Part shown: positions 19,160 to 27,378 of the stretch, in pieces
Layout: the number at the start of each line of letters is the position of its first letter
Numbering within the stretch: position 1 is the first letter of the stretch
Origin: Corynebacterium durum
Lineage (GTDB): Bacteria; Actinomycetota; Actinomycetes; Mycobacteriales; Mycobacteriaceae
Length of the DNA: 64,000 bases
Assembly: GCF_030408675.1 (NCBI RefSeq)
Contig: NZ_CP047200.1
Coordinates: 1,550,001 to 1,614,000, forward strand
Direction of reading: 5' to 3'
Translations under genes and position numbers: made by a program
Notes under the pieces: model-generated
Seen by the model: only the letters and a program-made list of their open reading frames with translations
Databases searched by the model: none
What the model was told of the DNA's origin: nothing

Positions 19160-20031
19160 GTCAGATCCGCCAACCACTGGGGCTGAAGCATATGCCAATC
19201 AACGGGGTGCCGCGCAATATGCACTGCGAACTCATCGGCAATCCGCTGAACAGTTTCTTGCACCTCACCCACTGTAATTTCTTCGGAAATGCTAAAGCCC
19301 CACCCGTCACCATCAAAGAAACAATGTGCTACATGCAAGGCTGCTCCGGTTCGACGTGCCAGCTCTGCAGGGCCCGCTGGCATTTTTGTCAACTCGCCAA
19401 AAAACGACACGTCCACGCCACTGCGTTTGAGGTCACGCTCCCCCATCAAGCACACCACACCACCCTGATTCAACACCTCCATAAGACGCGAAAACGGTGG
19501 CTGTCCCCCAGTCAAGGCCAGAACCTCGAAACCCAAGGACTCACGATACTCCACAAACGCCTCGTACAGCACTTCTGGTTTCAAGCGTTCAGCTACAGTT
19601 GTGAACGTTCCGGCGTGGTGCACAAGCCACACGCCCGCCATATCCCAGTTTCCCGAGTGCGGAAGCGTCAGTATCACGCCCCTTCCCGATTCAATGGAAC
19701 GATCCAGCCCACTAACTCCCTGCACACTACTATCAAGTTCCGCAAGCAGTGTCGTAGAAGAAGCCAATGATGGAAGCCGAAAAGCCTCCATCCAATAGCG
19801 CGCATAGGATCGCATGGCCGCCCGCACTAGGGAATCCGTCACGGTATCGACGCCCACAACTCGTCCCAAGTTCCTCCGCAACTGTTCCACCGACTGGCCA
19901 CCACCCCGACCCCAGCAACATGCAAGGTCAGCCGCGACATTAAACACACAACGCGCCACAGGCTGTGGCAAAAACTTAACAATCCGCCACCCAGCAAGAT
20001 ACGCAGTGGCAGTAAGATCACGCGCCGCCAC
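19156..20031 (-). CDS. patA: Phosphatidylinositol mannoside acyltransferase
   Basis: This 291-residue protein belongs to the HtrB/LpxL-like acyltransferases; in this context it should acylate the mannose added by PimA. The catalytic HX4D motif is seen in LPHSGNWDMAG, and further family blocks are GGVVCLMGERDLKRSGVDVSFFG and MPAGPAELARRTGAAL. It is translationally coupled to pimA and adjoins the pgsA stop (20032), so the three act as one unit. Confidence 0.95.
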   Translation of the reverse strand: MAARDLTATAYLAGWRIVKFLPQPVARCVFNVAADLACCWGRGGGQSVEQLRRNLGRVVGVDTVTDSLVRAAMRSYARYWMEAFRLPSLASSTTLLAELDSSVQGVSGLDRSIESGRGVILTLPHSGNWDMAGVWLVHHAGTFTTVAERLKPEVLYEAFVEYRESLGFEVLALTGGQPPFSRLMEVLNQGGVVCLMGERDLKRSGVDVSFFGELTKMPAGPAELARRTGAALHVAHCFFDGDGWGFSISEEITVGEVQETVQRIADEFAVHIARHPVDWHMLQPQWLADLT

Positions 20032-20697
20032 CTAGTTCATCTCCTCAACCGAGGTTGTTTCCGCCACTCCGGTCGGCGGCGCGCACAGATCATCAGAGCG
20101 CGGTGACTGTGCTGCCATGATGAGGCGCTGCCCAACCGTAAACACTGACCCTGCAGCCAGCAGCCATATAGCGACATCAATAGCGTACGGCACCCCCAGA
20201 CCGGTCAAACCAATTCCCATTAACCCGACGATCAAGCGCTCTGGGCGTTCCACCAAGCCACCAACCATAGTGAACCCACTGGCTTCCCCACGTGCCTTCA
20301 CATAGGAAATAACCTGCGAGGACACAAGCACCACAAACGACGCAACGATCAATGGCTGTCCAGCACCGTAGCCAAAAATCAACCACCAGGTGATGGCAGA
20401 AAACAGTGCACCATCCGTGATGCGATCACAACTCGCGTCCAACGTCGCGCCAAATTTTGTACCACCACCAGCGAGCCGCGCCATAGTGCCATCCAACATG
20501 TCAAATGCGGCAAACAAGCCAGACAACACAGCCGCCCACACCACATGCCCTGTTGGGATCAGGATCACCGCGATAGCGATGGTCACTACTGCCCCAGCAA
20601 CAGTTACCACATTGGGACTCATGCCAAGCTTCAACAGGGCTTTCGCCACCGGTTCCATAACAACGGCGGCGGGCTTACGGCCATGGACACTAAGCAT
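20032..20697 (-). CDS. pgsA: Phosphatidylinositol phosphate synthase (CDP-alcohol phosphatidyltransferase)
   Basis: The enzyme joins CDP-diacylglycerol with inositol 1-phosphate to give phosphatidylinositol phosphate, the precursor of PI and PIMs. The 221-residue membrane protein carries the full CDP-alcohol signature as FDMLDGTMARLAGG followed by FGATLDASCDRITDG, matching D-x2-DG-x2-AR-x8-G-x3-D-x3-D. About five to six hydrophobic helices follow. ATG 20697 (MLSVHGRKP) fits the family and overlaps the HIT gene stop by 8 bases; a frame extension to 20793 is a shadow inside that gene. Confidence 0.95.
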   Translation of the reverse strand: MLSVHGRKPAAVVMEPVAKALLKLGMSPNVVTVAGAVVTIAIAVILIPTGHVVWAAVLSGLFAAFDMLDGTMARLAGGGTKFGATLDASCDRITDGALFSAITWWLIFGYGAGQPLIVASFVVLVSSQVISYVKARGEASGFTMVGGLVERPERLIVGLMGIGLTGLGVPYAIDVAIWLLAAGSVFTVGQRLIMAAQSPRSDDLCAPPTGVAETTSVEEMN

Positions 20698-21322
20698 GGG
20701 CGGCCCCCGGGGCGTCGTCAAGCGCGATCCACCCTTCCGCCAACAGTCGGCGAGTTTCTCGCAGCACCTGCGGGAGTACTTTTGTGCCGTCAATGACCGT
20801 CATAAAGTTCGCGTCGCCCGACCAGCGCGGGACAATGTGCAAGTGCAGGTGATCCCCAACCGAACCGCCCGAGGCTCGCCCGAGGTTGCACCCCCAGTTA
20901 ATGGCATCAGGATGAGATACCGTTTTCAGCACCCGAATGGCAGTCCGTGAGAATTCCATCAGCTCGCTTGATTCCACCAGTGTCAAATCCTCCAGATTTG
21001 CCACCTTGCGGTATGGAACAACCATCATATGCCCAGCATTATAGGGGTAAAGGTTCAGCACGCAGAAGACGTACTCGCCACGCGCAATGATCAGCCCGTC
21101 CTCGTCCGACATTTTCGGCACCTCGATAAAAGGATCACGCCCTACAGTGGCCGAGTGAGAGTCCTGCACACCCTTCGCGATGTAGCTCATGCGGTACGGT
21201 GCCCACAGACGCTGCAACCGGTCAGGCGTGCCGACGCCGTGGTCTACCACGGCATCATCCTGCGCGCCGTCAGCATCGTGATTATCGTCGGGAAGCAAAA
21301 GATTCCTCGCTTGGTTGATCAT
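20690..21322 (-). CDS. HIT-family nucleotide hydrolase/phosphorylase
   Basis: A HIT-superfamily protein with the catalytic [10 protein letters not shown] triad and the supporting [16 protein letters not shown] block. The mycobacterial counterpart at this position has been described as a diadenosine tetraphosphate phosphorylase; that activity is inferred here. The stop is certain. The start is not: ATG 21322 (210 residues, overlapping thrS by 41 bases) and GTG 21250 (with AGGA upstream, no overlap) are both possible. It lies between thrS and pgsA in the conserved order. Confidence 0.9.
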   Translation of the reverse strand: MINQARNLLLPDDNHDADGAQDDAVVDHGVGTPDRLQRLWAPYRMSYIAKGVQDSHSATVGRDPFIEVPKMSDEDGLIIARGEYVFCVLNLYPYNAGHMMVVPYRKVANLEDLTLVESSELMEFSRTAIRVLKTVSHPDAINWGCNLGRASGGSVGDHLHLHIVPRWSGDANFMTVIDGTKVLPQVLRETRRLLAEGWIALDDAPGAAHA

Positions 21323-23411
21323 TGACACGCTCACGAACCCACGACTCAATGACATTCACCGCCTCGGCGATAGGCACACCATTAACCTGAGTGCCATCAA
21401 GGAAGCGGAAACTCACGGCATTGTTCTCTGCGTCACGAGCACCAGCAAGCAGCATAAACGGAACCTTGCCAGTCGTGTGGTTCCTGATCTTTTTCTGCAT
21501 ACGATCATCCGAGGTATCCACAGCTGCGCGAATACCCCGCTCGCGTAACTGCGCGCACACGTTTTCCAGATACGGCACGAACTCCTCTGCGACGGGGATG
21601 CCCACCACCTGATGTGGAGCAAGCCATGCCGGGAATGCGCCGGCATAGTGTTCTAACAGCACCCCAAAGAATCGCTCAATCGACCCAAACAGGGCGCGGT
21701 GGATCATGATTGGGCGCTTCTTCGAGCCGTCAGGGGCCGTATATTCCAGGTTGAACCGTTCTGGCAAGTTGAAGTCCAACTGCACCGTAGACATTTGCCA
21801 GGTGCGGCCAATCGCATCGCGCGCCTGCACTGAAATCTTCGGACCGTAGAATGCTGCCCCACCTGGGTCAGGAACCAAATCAAGTCCAGAATTATCGGCA
21901 ACGCGTTGCAGAATCGCTGTCGATTTTTCCCAAATCTCGTCCAGACCAACAAACTTATTGGGATCTTTGGTGGACAGCTCCAGGTAAAAATCATCAAGGC
22001 CGTAATCCCGAAGTAGTGAAATGATGAACTCCAGAACTGTTGTCAGTTCTTCTTCCAGCTGGTCTTCGGTGCAGTAAATGTGCGCATCATCCTGGGTGAA
22101 GCCGCGAGCACGCGTCAATCCCTGGATCACACCCGACTTTTCGTAGCGGTATACCGTCCCGAACTCAAACAACCGCAACGGCAACTCGCGGTAAGAACGA
22201 CCGCGTGAAGCAAAGATCAAATTGTGCATCGGGCAGTTCATCGGCTTGGCGTAGTAATCTTGCGCCTGCTTTGTCACATTGCCATCAGCGTCGGTTTCCC
22301 CATCCAGCTGCATGGGTGGAAACATGCCATCTGCATAAAAGTCCAGATGACCAGACTTTTCAAACAAGTCACCTTTGGTCAAGTGCGGAGTGTTGACAAA
22401 GGAGTATCCAGATGCGATATGCCGACGGCGGGAATGCTCCTCCATCTCCAACCGCACGATGCCACCGTTCGGATGGAACACGGGGAAACCAGATCCAATC
22501 TCATCGGGGAAGCTAAATAAATCCAGCTCTGCCCCCAACCTGCGGTGGTCGCGTTTTTCCGCTTCGGCGAGCATCGTCTGATACTCCTCAAGCGCTTCCT
22601 TGGATTCCCATGCCGTGCCGTAGATACGCTGCAATCCCGCATTAGATTGGTCGCCGCGCCAGTAAGCAGCAGAGGATCTGGTCAGCGCAAATGCGGGAAT
22701 ATATCGCGTCGTCGGCACGTGCGGTCCACGGCAGAGGTCGTACCACTCCACCTCACCTGTTCGGGGGTTGACGTTGTAGTAACCGGTCAGTTCACCAGCC
22801 CCCACTTCGGTGGCCTCGTCCGAGTCGGGATCCACATTGCCTTTATCTTCAATCAGCTCCAGCTTGTAGGGTTCGTTCTTCAGAGCCTCCCGCGCATCTT
22901 CCAGCGATTCATACACGCGGCGCTCAAACTTCTGGCCTGACTTGATGATTTTCTTCATGCGCTTTTCAATGCGCTTCAAATCCTCTGGGGTGAACGGCTC
23001 TTCCACGTCAAAGTCGTAATAGAAACCGTTATCAATAGCTGGACCAATACCCAGCTTCGTCCCTGGGAACTCTGCCTGCACGGCCTGTGCTAGCACATGC
23101 GTTGCCGAATGCCGAATCACTGCGCGCCCGTCGGGACTGTGCGCTGGGACCGGCGTGAACTCAGTAGTCTCCTCTGGAATAAAAGAAAGGTCTTTGAGGT
23201 TGCCGTTGTTATCGCGAACGCACACGATGGCGCTTTCACCTTTATTCGGCAACTCCAGATCCCTCATCGCAGCCCCCACTGCAGTACCGGCTGGGACAGA
23301 AAATGACGGGAAACTGCTGCTCTTTACAGACACATTATTCACGGAACTACCGTGCTCCTTCTTGTGCTCAGGCGAGTGCGGCATACCTGGCCGCCCCCGC
23401 AATGGATGCAC
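21282..23411 (-). CDS. thrS: Threonyl-tRNA synthetase
   Basis: ThrS charges tRNA-Thr and edits mischarged serine. The 709-residue protein has an N-terminal TGS domain (about 28-90), an editing domain with [12 protein letters not shown], the catalytic class II core ([17 protein letters not shown] motif 2) and a C-terminal anticodon-binding domain. The start is taken as GTG 23411 because GAGGTAGG lies 6-10 bases upstream; ATG 23384 is an alternative without a clear site. It is the promoter-proximal gene of the PIM operon. Confidence 0.96.
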   Translation of the reverse strand: MHPLRGRPGMPHSPEHKKEHGSSVNNVSVKSSSFPSFSVPAGTAVGAAMRDLELPNKGESAIVCVRDNNGNLKDLSFIPEETTEFTPVPAHSPDGRAVIRHSATHVLAQAVQAEFPGTKLGIGPAIDNGFYYDFDVEEPFTPEDLKRIEKRMKKIIKSGQKFERRVYESLEDAREALKNEPYKLELIEDKGNVDPDSDEATEVGAGELTGYYNVNPRTGEVEWYDLCRGPHVPTTRYIPAFALTRSSAAYWRGDQSNAGLQRIYGTAWESKEALEEYQTMLAEAEKRDHRRLGAELDLFSFPDEIGSGFPVFHPNGGIVRLEMEEHSRRRHIASGYSFVNTPHLTKGDLFEKSGHLDFYADGMFPPMQLDGETDADGNVTKQAQDYYAKPMNCPMHNLIFASRGRSYRELPLRLFEFGTVYRYEKSGVIQGLTRARGFTQDDAHIYCTEDQLEEELTTVLEFIISLLRDYGLDDFYLELSTKDPNKFVGLDEIWEKSTAILQRVADNSGLDLVPDPGGAAFYGPKISVQARDAIGRTWQMSTVQLDFNLPERFNLEYTAPDGSKKRPIMIHRALFGSIERFFGVLLEHYAGAFPAWLAPHQVVGIPVAEEFVPYLENVCAQLRERGIRAAVDTSDDRMQKKIRNHTTGKVPFMLLAGARDAENNAVSFRFLDGTQVNGVPIAEAVNVIESWVRERVNDQPSEESFASRR

Positions 23412-23522
23412 AGTTGACCTACCTCAATCCAGAAATGCCAACTGCATGTGCACATCCTACCCCGAGGCCGAAGCCACACTCTAGTTGGCATCAACGAGCC
23501 GATATCTCGCCCCGGCTCATGT

Positions 23523-24785
23523 TTACGCCGCGTCGAACAGCCCAGCACCCCAATATTTGCCACGATCTCCCCCAGCCTCATCTACCCCAGGCGGGCAGAA
23601 AAACACAGCCGAACCGATATGCGTGGTCCATTGGTTGATCCGGTCGCCTTCATCCAACCGTTCCTGGATGGGAATGAACTGCTCTCGGGGATCCTTCTGG
23701 AAGCAAATAAATACCAACCCTGAATTCGAGCTTTGCTCGCTTCCTGGCTGGGGCGGAAGGTCATAGTTGTAGGCGCGTCGGGCGATCTTCTGCCCAGGCT
23801 TATCCACCGGGTTAGTGGAGCGCGCCATGTGGCTCATGCGATCAATGAGCGGAATACCGTAGTTATCCACTGCGGAATAGTCGGGGGTGTCAAACTCCCA
23901 GTCACCGGTCAATGGGGCACCGCTGTCAAGCTTCCGCCCGAAAGCAATCTCCCTGGATCCCCGGTCAAGGATCTCCCAGGTATCCATGTTCATGGAAATA
24001 CGTCTGACAATCATGCAGGTACCTCCCTGCACCCAGCTGGGCCCCTGATCAATCCACACGATGTCATCAAAATCGGCATCAGACCTGGGGTTCACGGTTC
24101 CGTCTTTCAACCCGAATAGGTTTCGTGGTGTTTCACCAGCACTGTGCGCCCCATGGGCGGAAAGGAACCCTTGTTGCATCCACCGGGTCGCCACGTAATC
24201 CACGCCGGCCCGAATCATGTGTCGGGTGGCATGCGCAAGTGTTGTGGGATCATCCGCACACAGCTGCAACACGATGTCCGCTTCACCCCAGGCATCATCA
24301 AGTTTGTCCCTAGAAAACGCAGGTAAGGGTGCCAACCATTCAGGACGCAGGTCAGGGTTACCAATCAGATCAAAGAACTTACTACCAAAGCCACAGGTGA
24401 TGGTCATGTTGGCTGGCACTGTAACCATTTCCGGTTCCAGATCCCCTAGTGGAGTGTGGCCTGCACATAGTCGCCGGGCATCATCGGTCCAGAGCTTCAG
24501 TAGTCGTCGAATCCCCTCCCGGTCAACGTCCGCGCGAACAGTAAACGCCACAAGGTTCAACAGCGCTTGCCCAGGCGTTGCGATCCCCGCCTGGTGCGGG
24601 CCATCAAACTCGACCACCGATGCCACGAGTTCCGGTTCAGCGGAAGCCATGGCATCGCTTATCGACGCCCCGCCTCCCTCCTGTCCCGCGCACGCCGACG
24701 CTGCAGACACCGCAGCCCCAGCAGAGGCGACGGTAAAACCCGTGAGAAAACTCCTCCGGTTGAGCTTCTTCGGCTGGTCGGACAT
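23523..24785 (-). CDS. Tat-exported DyP-type heme peroxidase
   Basis: A 420-residue Dyp-type peroxidase with a twin-arginine signal (NRRSFLTGFTVAS, Arg10-Arg11), so it is exported folded with heme. The conserved GLKDGT segment provides the distal-pocket Asp of the GxxDG motif; later family blocks are GREIAFGRKLDSGAPL and HMARSTNPVDK. The EfeUO iron-uptake partners are absent, and instead it is the last gene of a CopC-PCuAC-DyP set, so a link to copper handling fits better than iron uptake. In Streptomyces a DyP (DtpA) works with copper chaperones, which is a useful comparison but not proof. Confidence 0.92.
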   Translation of the reverse strand: MSDQPKKLNRRSFLTGFTVASAGAAVSAASACAGQEGGGASISDAMASAEPELVASVVEFDGPHQAGIATPGQALLNLVAFTVRADVDREGIRRLLKLWTDDARRLCAGHTPLGDLEPEMVTVPANMTITCGFGSKFFDLIGNPDLRPEWLAPLPAFSRDKLDDAWGEADIVLQLCADDPTTLAHATRHMIRAGVDYVATRWMQQGFLSAHGAHSAGETPRNLFGLKDGTVNPRSDADFDDIVWIDQGPSWVQGGTCMIVRRISMNMDTWEILDRGSREIAFGRKLDSGAPLTGDWEFDTPDYSAVDNYGIPLIDRMSHMARSTNPVDKPGQKIARRAYNYDLPPQPGSEQSSNSGLVFICFQKDPREQFIPIQERLDEGDRINQWTTHIGSAVFFCPPGVDEAGGDRGKYWGAGLFDAA

Positions 24786-24843
24786 GAGAACATACGTCCT
24801 TTACTGTTGTGGACTGTGCGGGAGGGCGGGCGTCGGCAAGTGA

Positions 24844-25482
24844 CTAGTGGTTGTGATCGTGATCGTGATCATGCTCAGCATCGGGTGACGGTGCTTCCGA
24901 CATGCCGTTGTTCCCTTCCACGCCGCCATCGGAGCCGTAGTTTTCTTCGCCCGATGCAATGGTACGGACAGGAATGTCTGGAACTTCAACAGTGGTGCCG
25001 TTGGAGAACATCAGTTTGACATCCACATCTTCACCAGCCTGAATAGGCTTGTCGTAGTTCATCACCATCAGGTGATCAGCACCGGGCTTAAGCTCATGAG
25101 ACCCGCCTGCGGGAATCGTAATACCGCCCTCTTTCTTCTGCATCTTGCCAGCGACAACCTCGTGGATTTCAAATGAAGCACCATCAATATCAGCTTCAAA
25201 ACCTGTGAGCGTAACCTCCTCTTTGGTTTCATTCTTGATGGTGCCGAAAATCCCGGTCATAGATTTGTCTGCAGGTTTAGCCTTCACGTATGCATCAGCA
25301 AACTGAAGCTCAGAACTCGTAGCAGCCGTGGACGAGCTTGTCTGAGTCGTGGAGCTGGACACCGCAGCAGAGGTTGCCGTGTCGGTACGACTATCGGAGT
25401 CACGCTGACCGTTCGAGCAACCGGCCAAGACCAAGCTTGCCGCTGCAACAGCCACCACAGAGTAACGAATACGATTGGACAT
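24844..25482 (-). CDS. Copper chaperone PCu(A)C-family lipoprotein
   Basis: This 212-residue lipoprotein (lipobox VLAGC, Cys22) has a Ser/Thr-rich linker and a PCuAC domain (about 65-180). Its probable copper ligands are in EIHEVVAGKM and in DHLMVMN, corresponding to the His/Met sites of the family, with the IPAGGSHELKPGADH block between them. The spacing of the first His-Met pair differs slightly from the textbook motif. An His/Asp-rich tail (EHDHDHDHNH) could bind further metal. Such proteins carry Cu(I) in the extracytoplasmic space, classically to cytochrome oxidase. It lies 58 bases before the DyP gene. Confidence 0.93.
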   Translation of the reverse strand: MSNRIRYSVVAVAAASLVLAGCSNGQRDSDSRTDTATSAAVSSSTTQTSSSTAATSSELQFADAYVKAKPADKSMTGIFGTIKNETKEEVTLTGFEADIDGASFEIHEVVAGKMQKKEGGITIPAGGSHELKPGADHLMVMNYDKPIQAGEDVDVKLMFSNGTTVEVPDIPVRTIASGEENYGSDGGVEGNNGMSEAPSPDAEHDHDHDHNH

Positions 25483-25516
25483 GTGTTTTACTTCCTTGTC
25501 TTTTAGCTTGACCTGT

Positions 25517-26104
25517 TTATTTGGTTCGGTTCTTCAACAATGCTCCGACCACCGCTATTACCGCAAGAAGTCCGATGACCCCGATACCCCAAATAAACAG
25601 TGGCGTATGAGATGACTCCGAGGCAGCACCTGCGGACGGAGACGTGGTGGGGGCAGTAGATGTCGCCGGTGATGCAACGGATGTTGCGTCCCCCGCTACA
25701 GTAAATGTCGTTTTACCGCGGGTAGCATGACCGTCTGACGATGTGATCTGGAAACCGACCATGTAGTCGCCGGGACCAGGTTGAACATCTTCTGGAACAG
25801 TCACAGACACCACCGGACCGTTTGTCTCCGGCTGCGCTGTAAACAACACCGCGGATGTTGCAGAATCACTGACCGCCACAGTGTTAAACGATTTCTGCGG
25901 AACACCTGAAAACTCCAAGGAAATTTCACGCGGAAAAACATCCACCGTGGACCCGTCGGCTGGAGTGGATGCCAACACAACATCATGCGCCTGGGCAGGA
26001 GGAGTGGCACTCACCGCGCAAAAAGACAATGCCACACAGAGCCCACACACACGAGCAGCCCCGTGAAACATGGTTAGCGCGCCTTGCTTCACTGTTATAC
26101 TCAC
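25517..26104 (-). CDS. CopC-domain copper-binding protein, membrane-anchored
   Basis: A 195-residue protein (184 if it starts at ATG 26071) with a Sec signal peptide ending PAQA, so that the mature protein would begin with His (HDVVLASTPADG), the Cu(II)-binding N-terminal His of CopC. A second ligand pair is seen in SSDGHATRGKTTF. After the CopC domain come a Thr/Ser/Ala-rich linker and one C-terminal membrane helix (about 168-188) with a basic end, giving a surface-tethered copper binder. First gene of the CopC-PCuAC-DyP operon. The GTG start at 26104 has its purine-rich site too close, so 26071 may be the true start. Confidence 0.9.
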   Translation of the reverse strand: MSITVKQGALTMFHGAARVCGLCVALSFCAVSATPPAQAHDVVLASTPADGSTVDVFPREISLEFSGVPQKSFNTVAVSDSATSAVLFTAQPETNGPVVSVTVPEDVQPGPGDYMVGFQITSSDGHATRGKTTFTVAGDATSVASPATSTAPTTSPSAGAASESSHTPLFIWGIGVIGLLAVIAVVGALLKNRTK

Positions 26105-26267
26105 ACCCCTTCACATGACATCATCAGACATGTCGACACTCGCAGACGACACCAACTAGTCGTACCACATGCCATTTCAGTTCCAGAGACTAATCGCAGA
26201 ACCATCTTTAGTACACCCTCATTAGGGTAGTCCATGCGTGGAAGATGTGTGCTGCAACATCACAAAA

Positions 26268-26296
26268 CCCCCAACCGCGAGTGATGCGGTTGGGGG
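26268..26296 (-). terminator. Terminator of tRNA-Val(CAC)
   Basis: A perfect 11-base stem (CCCCCAACCGC, 26268-26278, with GCGGTTGGGGG, 26286-26296) is followed on the minus strand by TTTT. It lies 8 bases after the 3' end of the tRNA gene. Confidence 0.85.
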
Positions 26297-26303
26297 TATA
26301 CAG

Positions 26304-26375
26304 TGGTCCTAGCTGGGATCGAACCAGCGACCTTTCCGGTGTGAACGGAACGCTCTTCCACTGAGCCATAGGACC
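26304..26375 (-). tRNA. tRNA-Val (CAC)
   Basis: A full cloverleaf reads on the minus strand: acceptor GGTCCTA/TAGGACC, anticodon stem TTCCG/CGGAA with loop TTCACAC giving anticodon CAC (codon GTG), and a GGTTCGATCC T-arm. CCA is not encoded. Confidence 0.95.
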
Positions 26376-26533
26376 GCAATCCATACAGGATTGGTTGCGG
26401 CTTACAAGGTAGCACGGGCTGTGCGAAGTATCCTAATCCGCAGGTCGTAGCACGCACGTAGTCATCAGCACCTCCCCGGACGTCCCTGCATATATGCAGT
26501 GTTTGTCTGAAGCCTGTCTACTGACCTGCTGAT

Positions 26534-26563
26534 TTGTGTTGGCAGCCAGTTTCGGGCTAATGT
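26534..26563 (+). promoter_or_regulatory. Probable promoter of the plus-strand tRNA cluster
   Basis: TTGTGT (26534-26539) and TAATGT (26558-26563) form a sigma-A-like pair with an 18-base spacer, about 45 bases before the first tRNA-Gly. Confidence 0.55.
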
Positions 26564-26609
26564 TTGTTCTCGCACCACAGAATTATTGTTAATTAATGGT
26601 TTGGTGCAT

Positions 26610-26682
26610 GCGGATGTAGCGCAGTTGGTAGCGCATCACCTTGCCAAGGTGAGGGTCGCGAGTTCGAGTCTCGTCATCCGCT
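26610..26682 (+). tRNA. tRNA-Gly (GCC), copy 1
   Basis: A 73-base cloverleaf with acceptor GCGGATG/CATCCGC and anticodon loop TTGCCAA (anticodon GCC). CCA is not encoded. First tRNA of the six-gene plus-strand cluster. Confidence 0.97.
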
Positions 26683-26707
26683 CTCGTTTCTTTTTTGAGA
26701 CGATTAT

Positions 26708-26782
26708 GCGCGTTTAGCTCAGCGGGAGAGCGCTTCCCTGACACGGAAGAGGTCACTGGTTCAATCCCAGTATCGCGCACCA
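26708..26782 (+). tRNA. tRNA-Val (GAC), copy 1
   Basis: Cloverleaf with anticodon stem CTTCC/GGAAG and loop CTGACAC (anticodon GAC). The 3' CCA is encoded (26780-26782). The sixth acceptor pair is a T-T mismatch, present in both copies. Confidence 0.95.
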
Positions 26783-26815
26783 AGAGATACGCACATCTCT
26801 ATAATCATAGTGCAT

Positions 26816-26888
26816 GCGGATGTAGCGCAGTTGGTAGCGCATCACCTTGCCAAGGTGAGGGTCGCGAGTTCGAGTCTCGTCATCCGCT
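26816..26888 (+). tRNA. tRNA-Gly (GCC), copy 2
   Basis: Identical to copy 1 over 73 bases, including anticodon GCC. Part of the 193-bp duplication. Confidence 0.97.
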
Positions 26889-26925
26889 CTGGTAGCCTGA
26901 AGGGCACCTGAGGCGGCAACGCCAC

Positions 26926-26996
26926 GGTGGAATGGCCGAGTGGTGAGGCAACGGTCTGCAAAACCGTGCACACGGGTTCGATTCCCGTTTCCACCT
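26926..26996 (+). tRNA. tRNA-Cys (GCA)
   Basis: A 71-base cloverleaf with acceptor GGTGGAA/TTCCACC, anticodon stem ACGGT/ACCGT and loop CTGCAAA (anticodon GCA). It is the only single-copy tRNA of the plus-strand cluster. Confidence 0.96.
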
Positions 26997-27005
26997 CGCT
27001 GTTAT

Positions 27006-27080
27006 GCGCGTTTAGCTCAGCGGGAGAGCGCTTCCCTGACACGGAAGAGGTCACTGGTTCAATCCCAGTATCGCGCACCA
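27006..27080 (+). tRNA. tRNA-Val (GAC), copy 2
   Basis: Identical to the copy at 26708-26782, with anticodon GAC and encoded CCA. Confidence 0.95.
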
Positions 27081-27113
27081 AGAGATACGCACATCTCTAT
27101 AATCATAGTGCAT

Positions 27114-27186
27114 GCGGATGTAGCGCAGTTGGTAGCGCATCACCTTGCCAAGGTGAGGGTCGCGAGTTCGAGTCTCGTCATCCGCT
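27114..27186 (+). tRNA. tRNA-Gly (GCC), copy 3
   Basis: Third identical tRNA-Gly(GCC) and last gene of the cluster, followed 5 bases later by the terminator stem. Confidence 0.97.
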
Positions 27187-27191
27187 CTGGT

Positions 27192-27228
27192 AGCTCTGCC
27201 ATCGCCATCGCGCGTGGTGGAGCTTTTT
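27192..27228 (+). terminator. Terminator of the plus-strand tRNA cluster
   Basis: AGCTCTGCCA (27192-27201) pairs with TGGTGGAGCT (27215-27224) with two G-T pairs, followed by TTTT. Confidence 0.8.
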
Positions 27229-27378
27229 GCATGTCCGCAGGCCTGATAGACACCACGATGATGCACTAGCAAAAAGCCCTGCGCGGCAATGATGGTAAAA
27301 TATCCCCTGCCAATTCTGGGCATACTGCTTCAGATTTTATGCTCCTGTGATCCCTAGCATACGTAGATAGGTAATACG

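Larger units (their letters stand above)
26704..26896 (+). repeat. 193-bp direct duplication, copy 1 (tRNA-Val plus tRNA-Gly)
   Basis: This segment, containing tRNA-Val(GAC), its spacer and tRNA-Gly(GCC), recurs base for base at 27002-27194, offset by 298 bases. The single tRNA-Cys lies between the copies. Confidence 0.9.
27002..27194 (+). repeat. 193-bp direct duplication, copy 2 (tRNA-Val plus tRNA-Gly)
   Basis: Second copy of 26704-26896. Sequence identity ends 8 bases after the tRNA-Gly and 4 bases before the tRNA-Val. Confidence 0.9.

Noticed and set aside
26221-26240. A DtxR-like half site (TTAGGGTAG, 26222-26230) upstream of the CopC gene
   Set aside because: Only one half fits; the other half does not match, and it is about 120 bases from the start, so it is not listed as an operator.
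26260-27230. tRNA cluster considered as an integration site of a mobile element
   Set aside because: No integrase, no partial tRNA copy at a distance and no element boundary; the repeat is a local duplication of whole tRNA genes.
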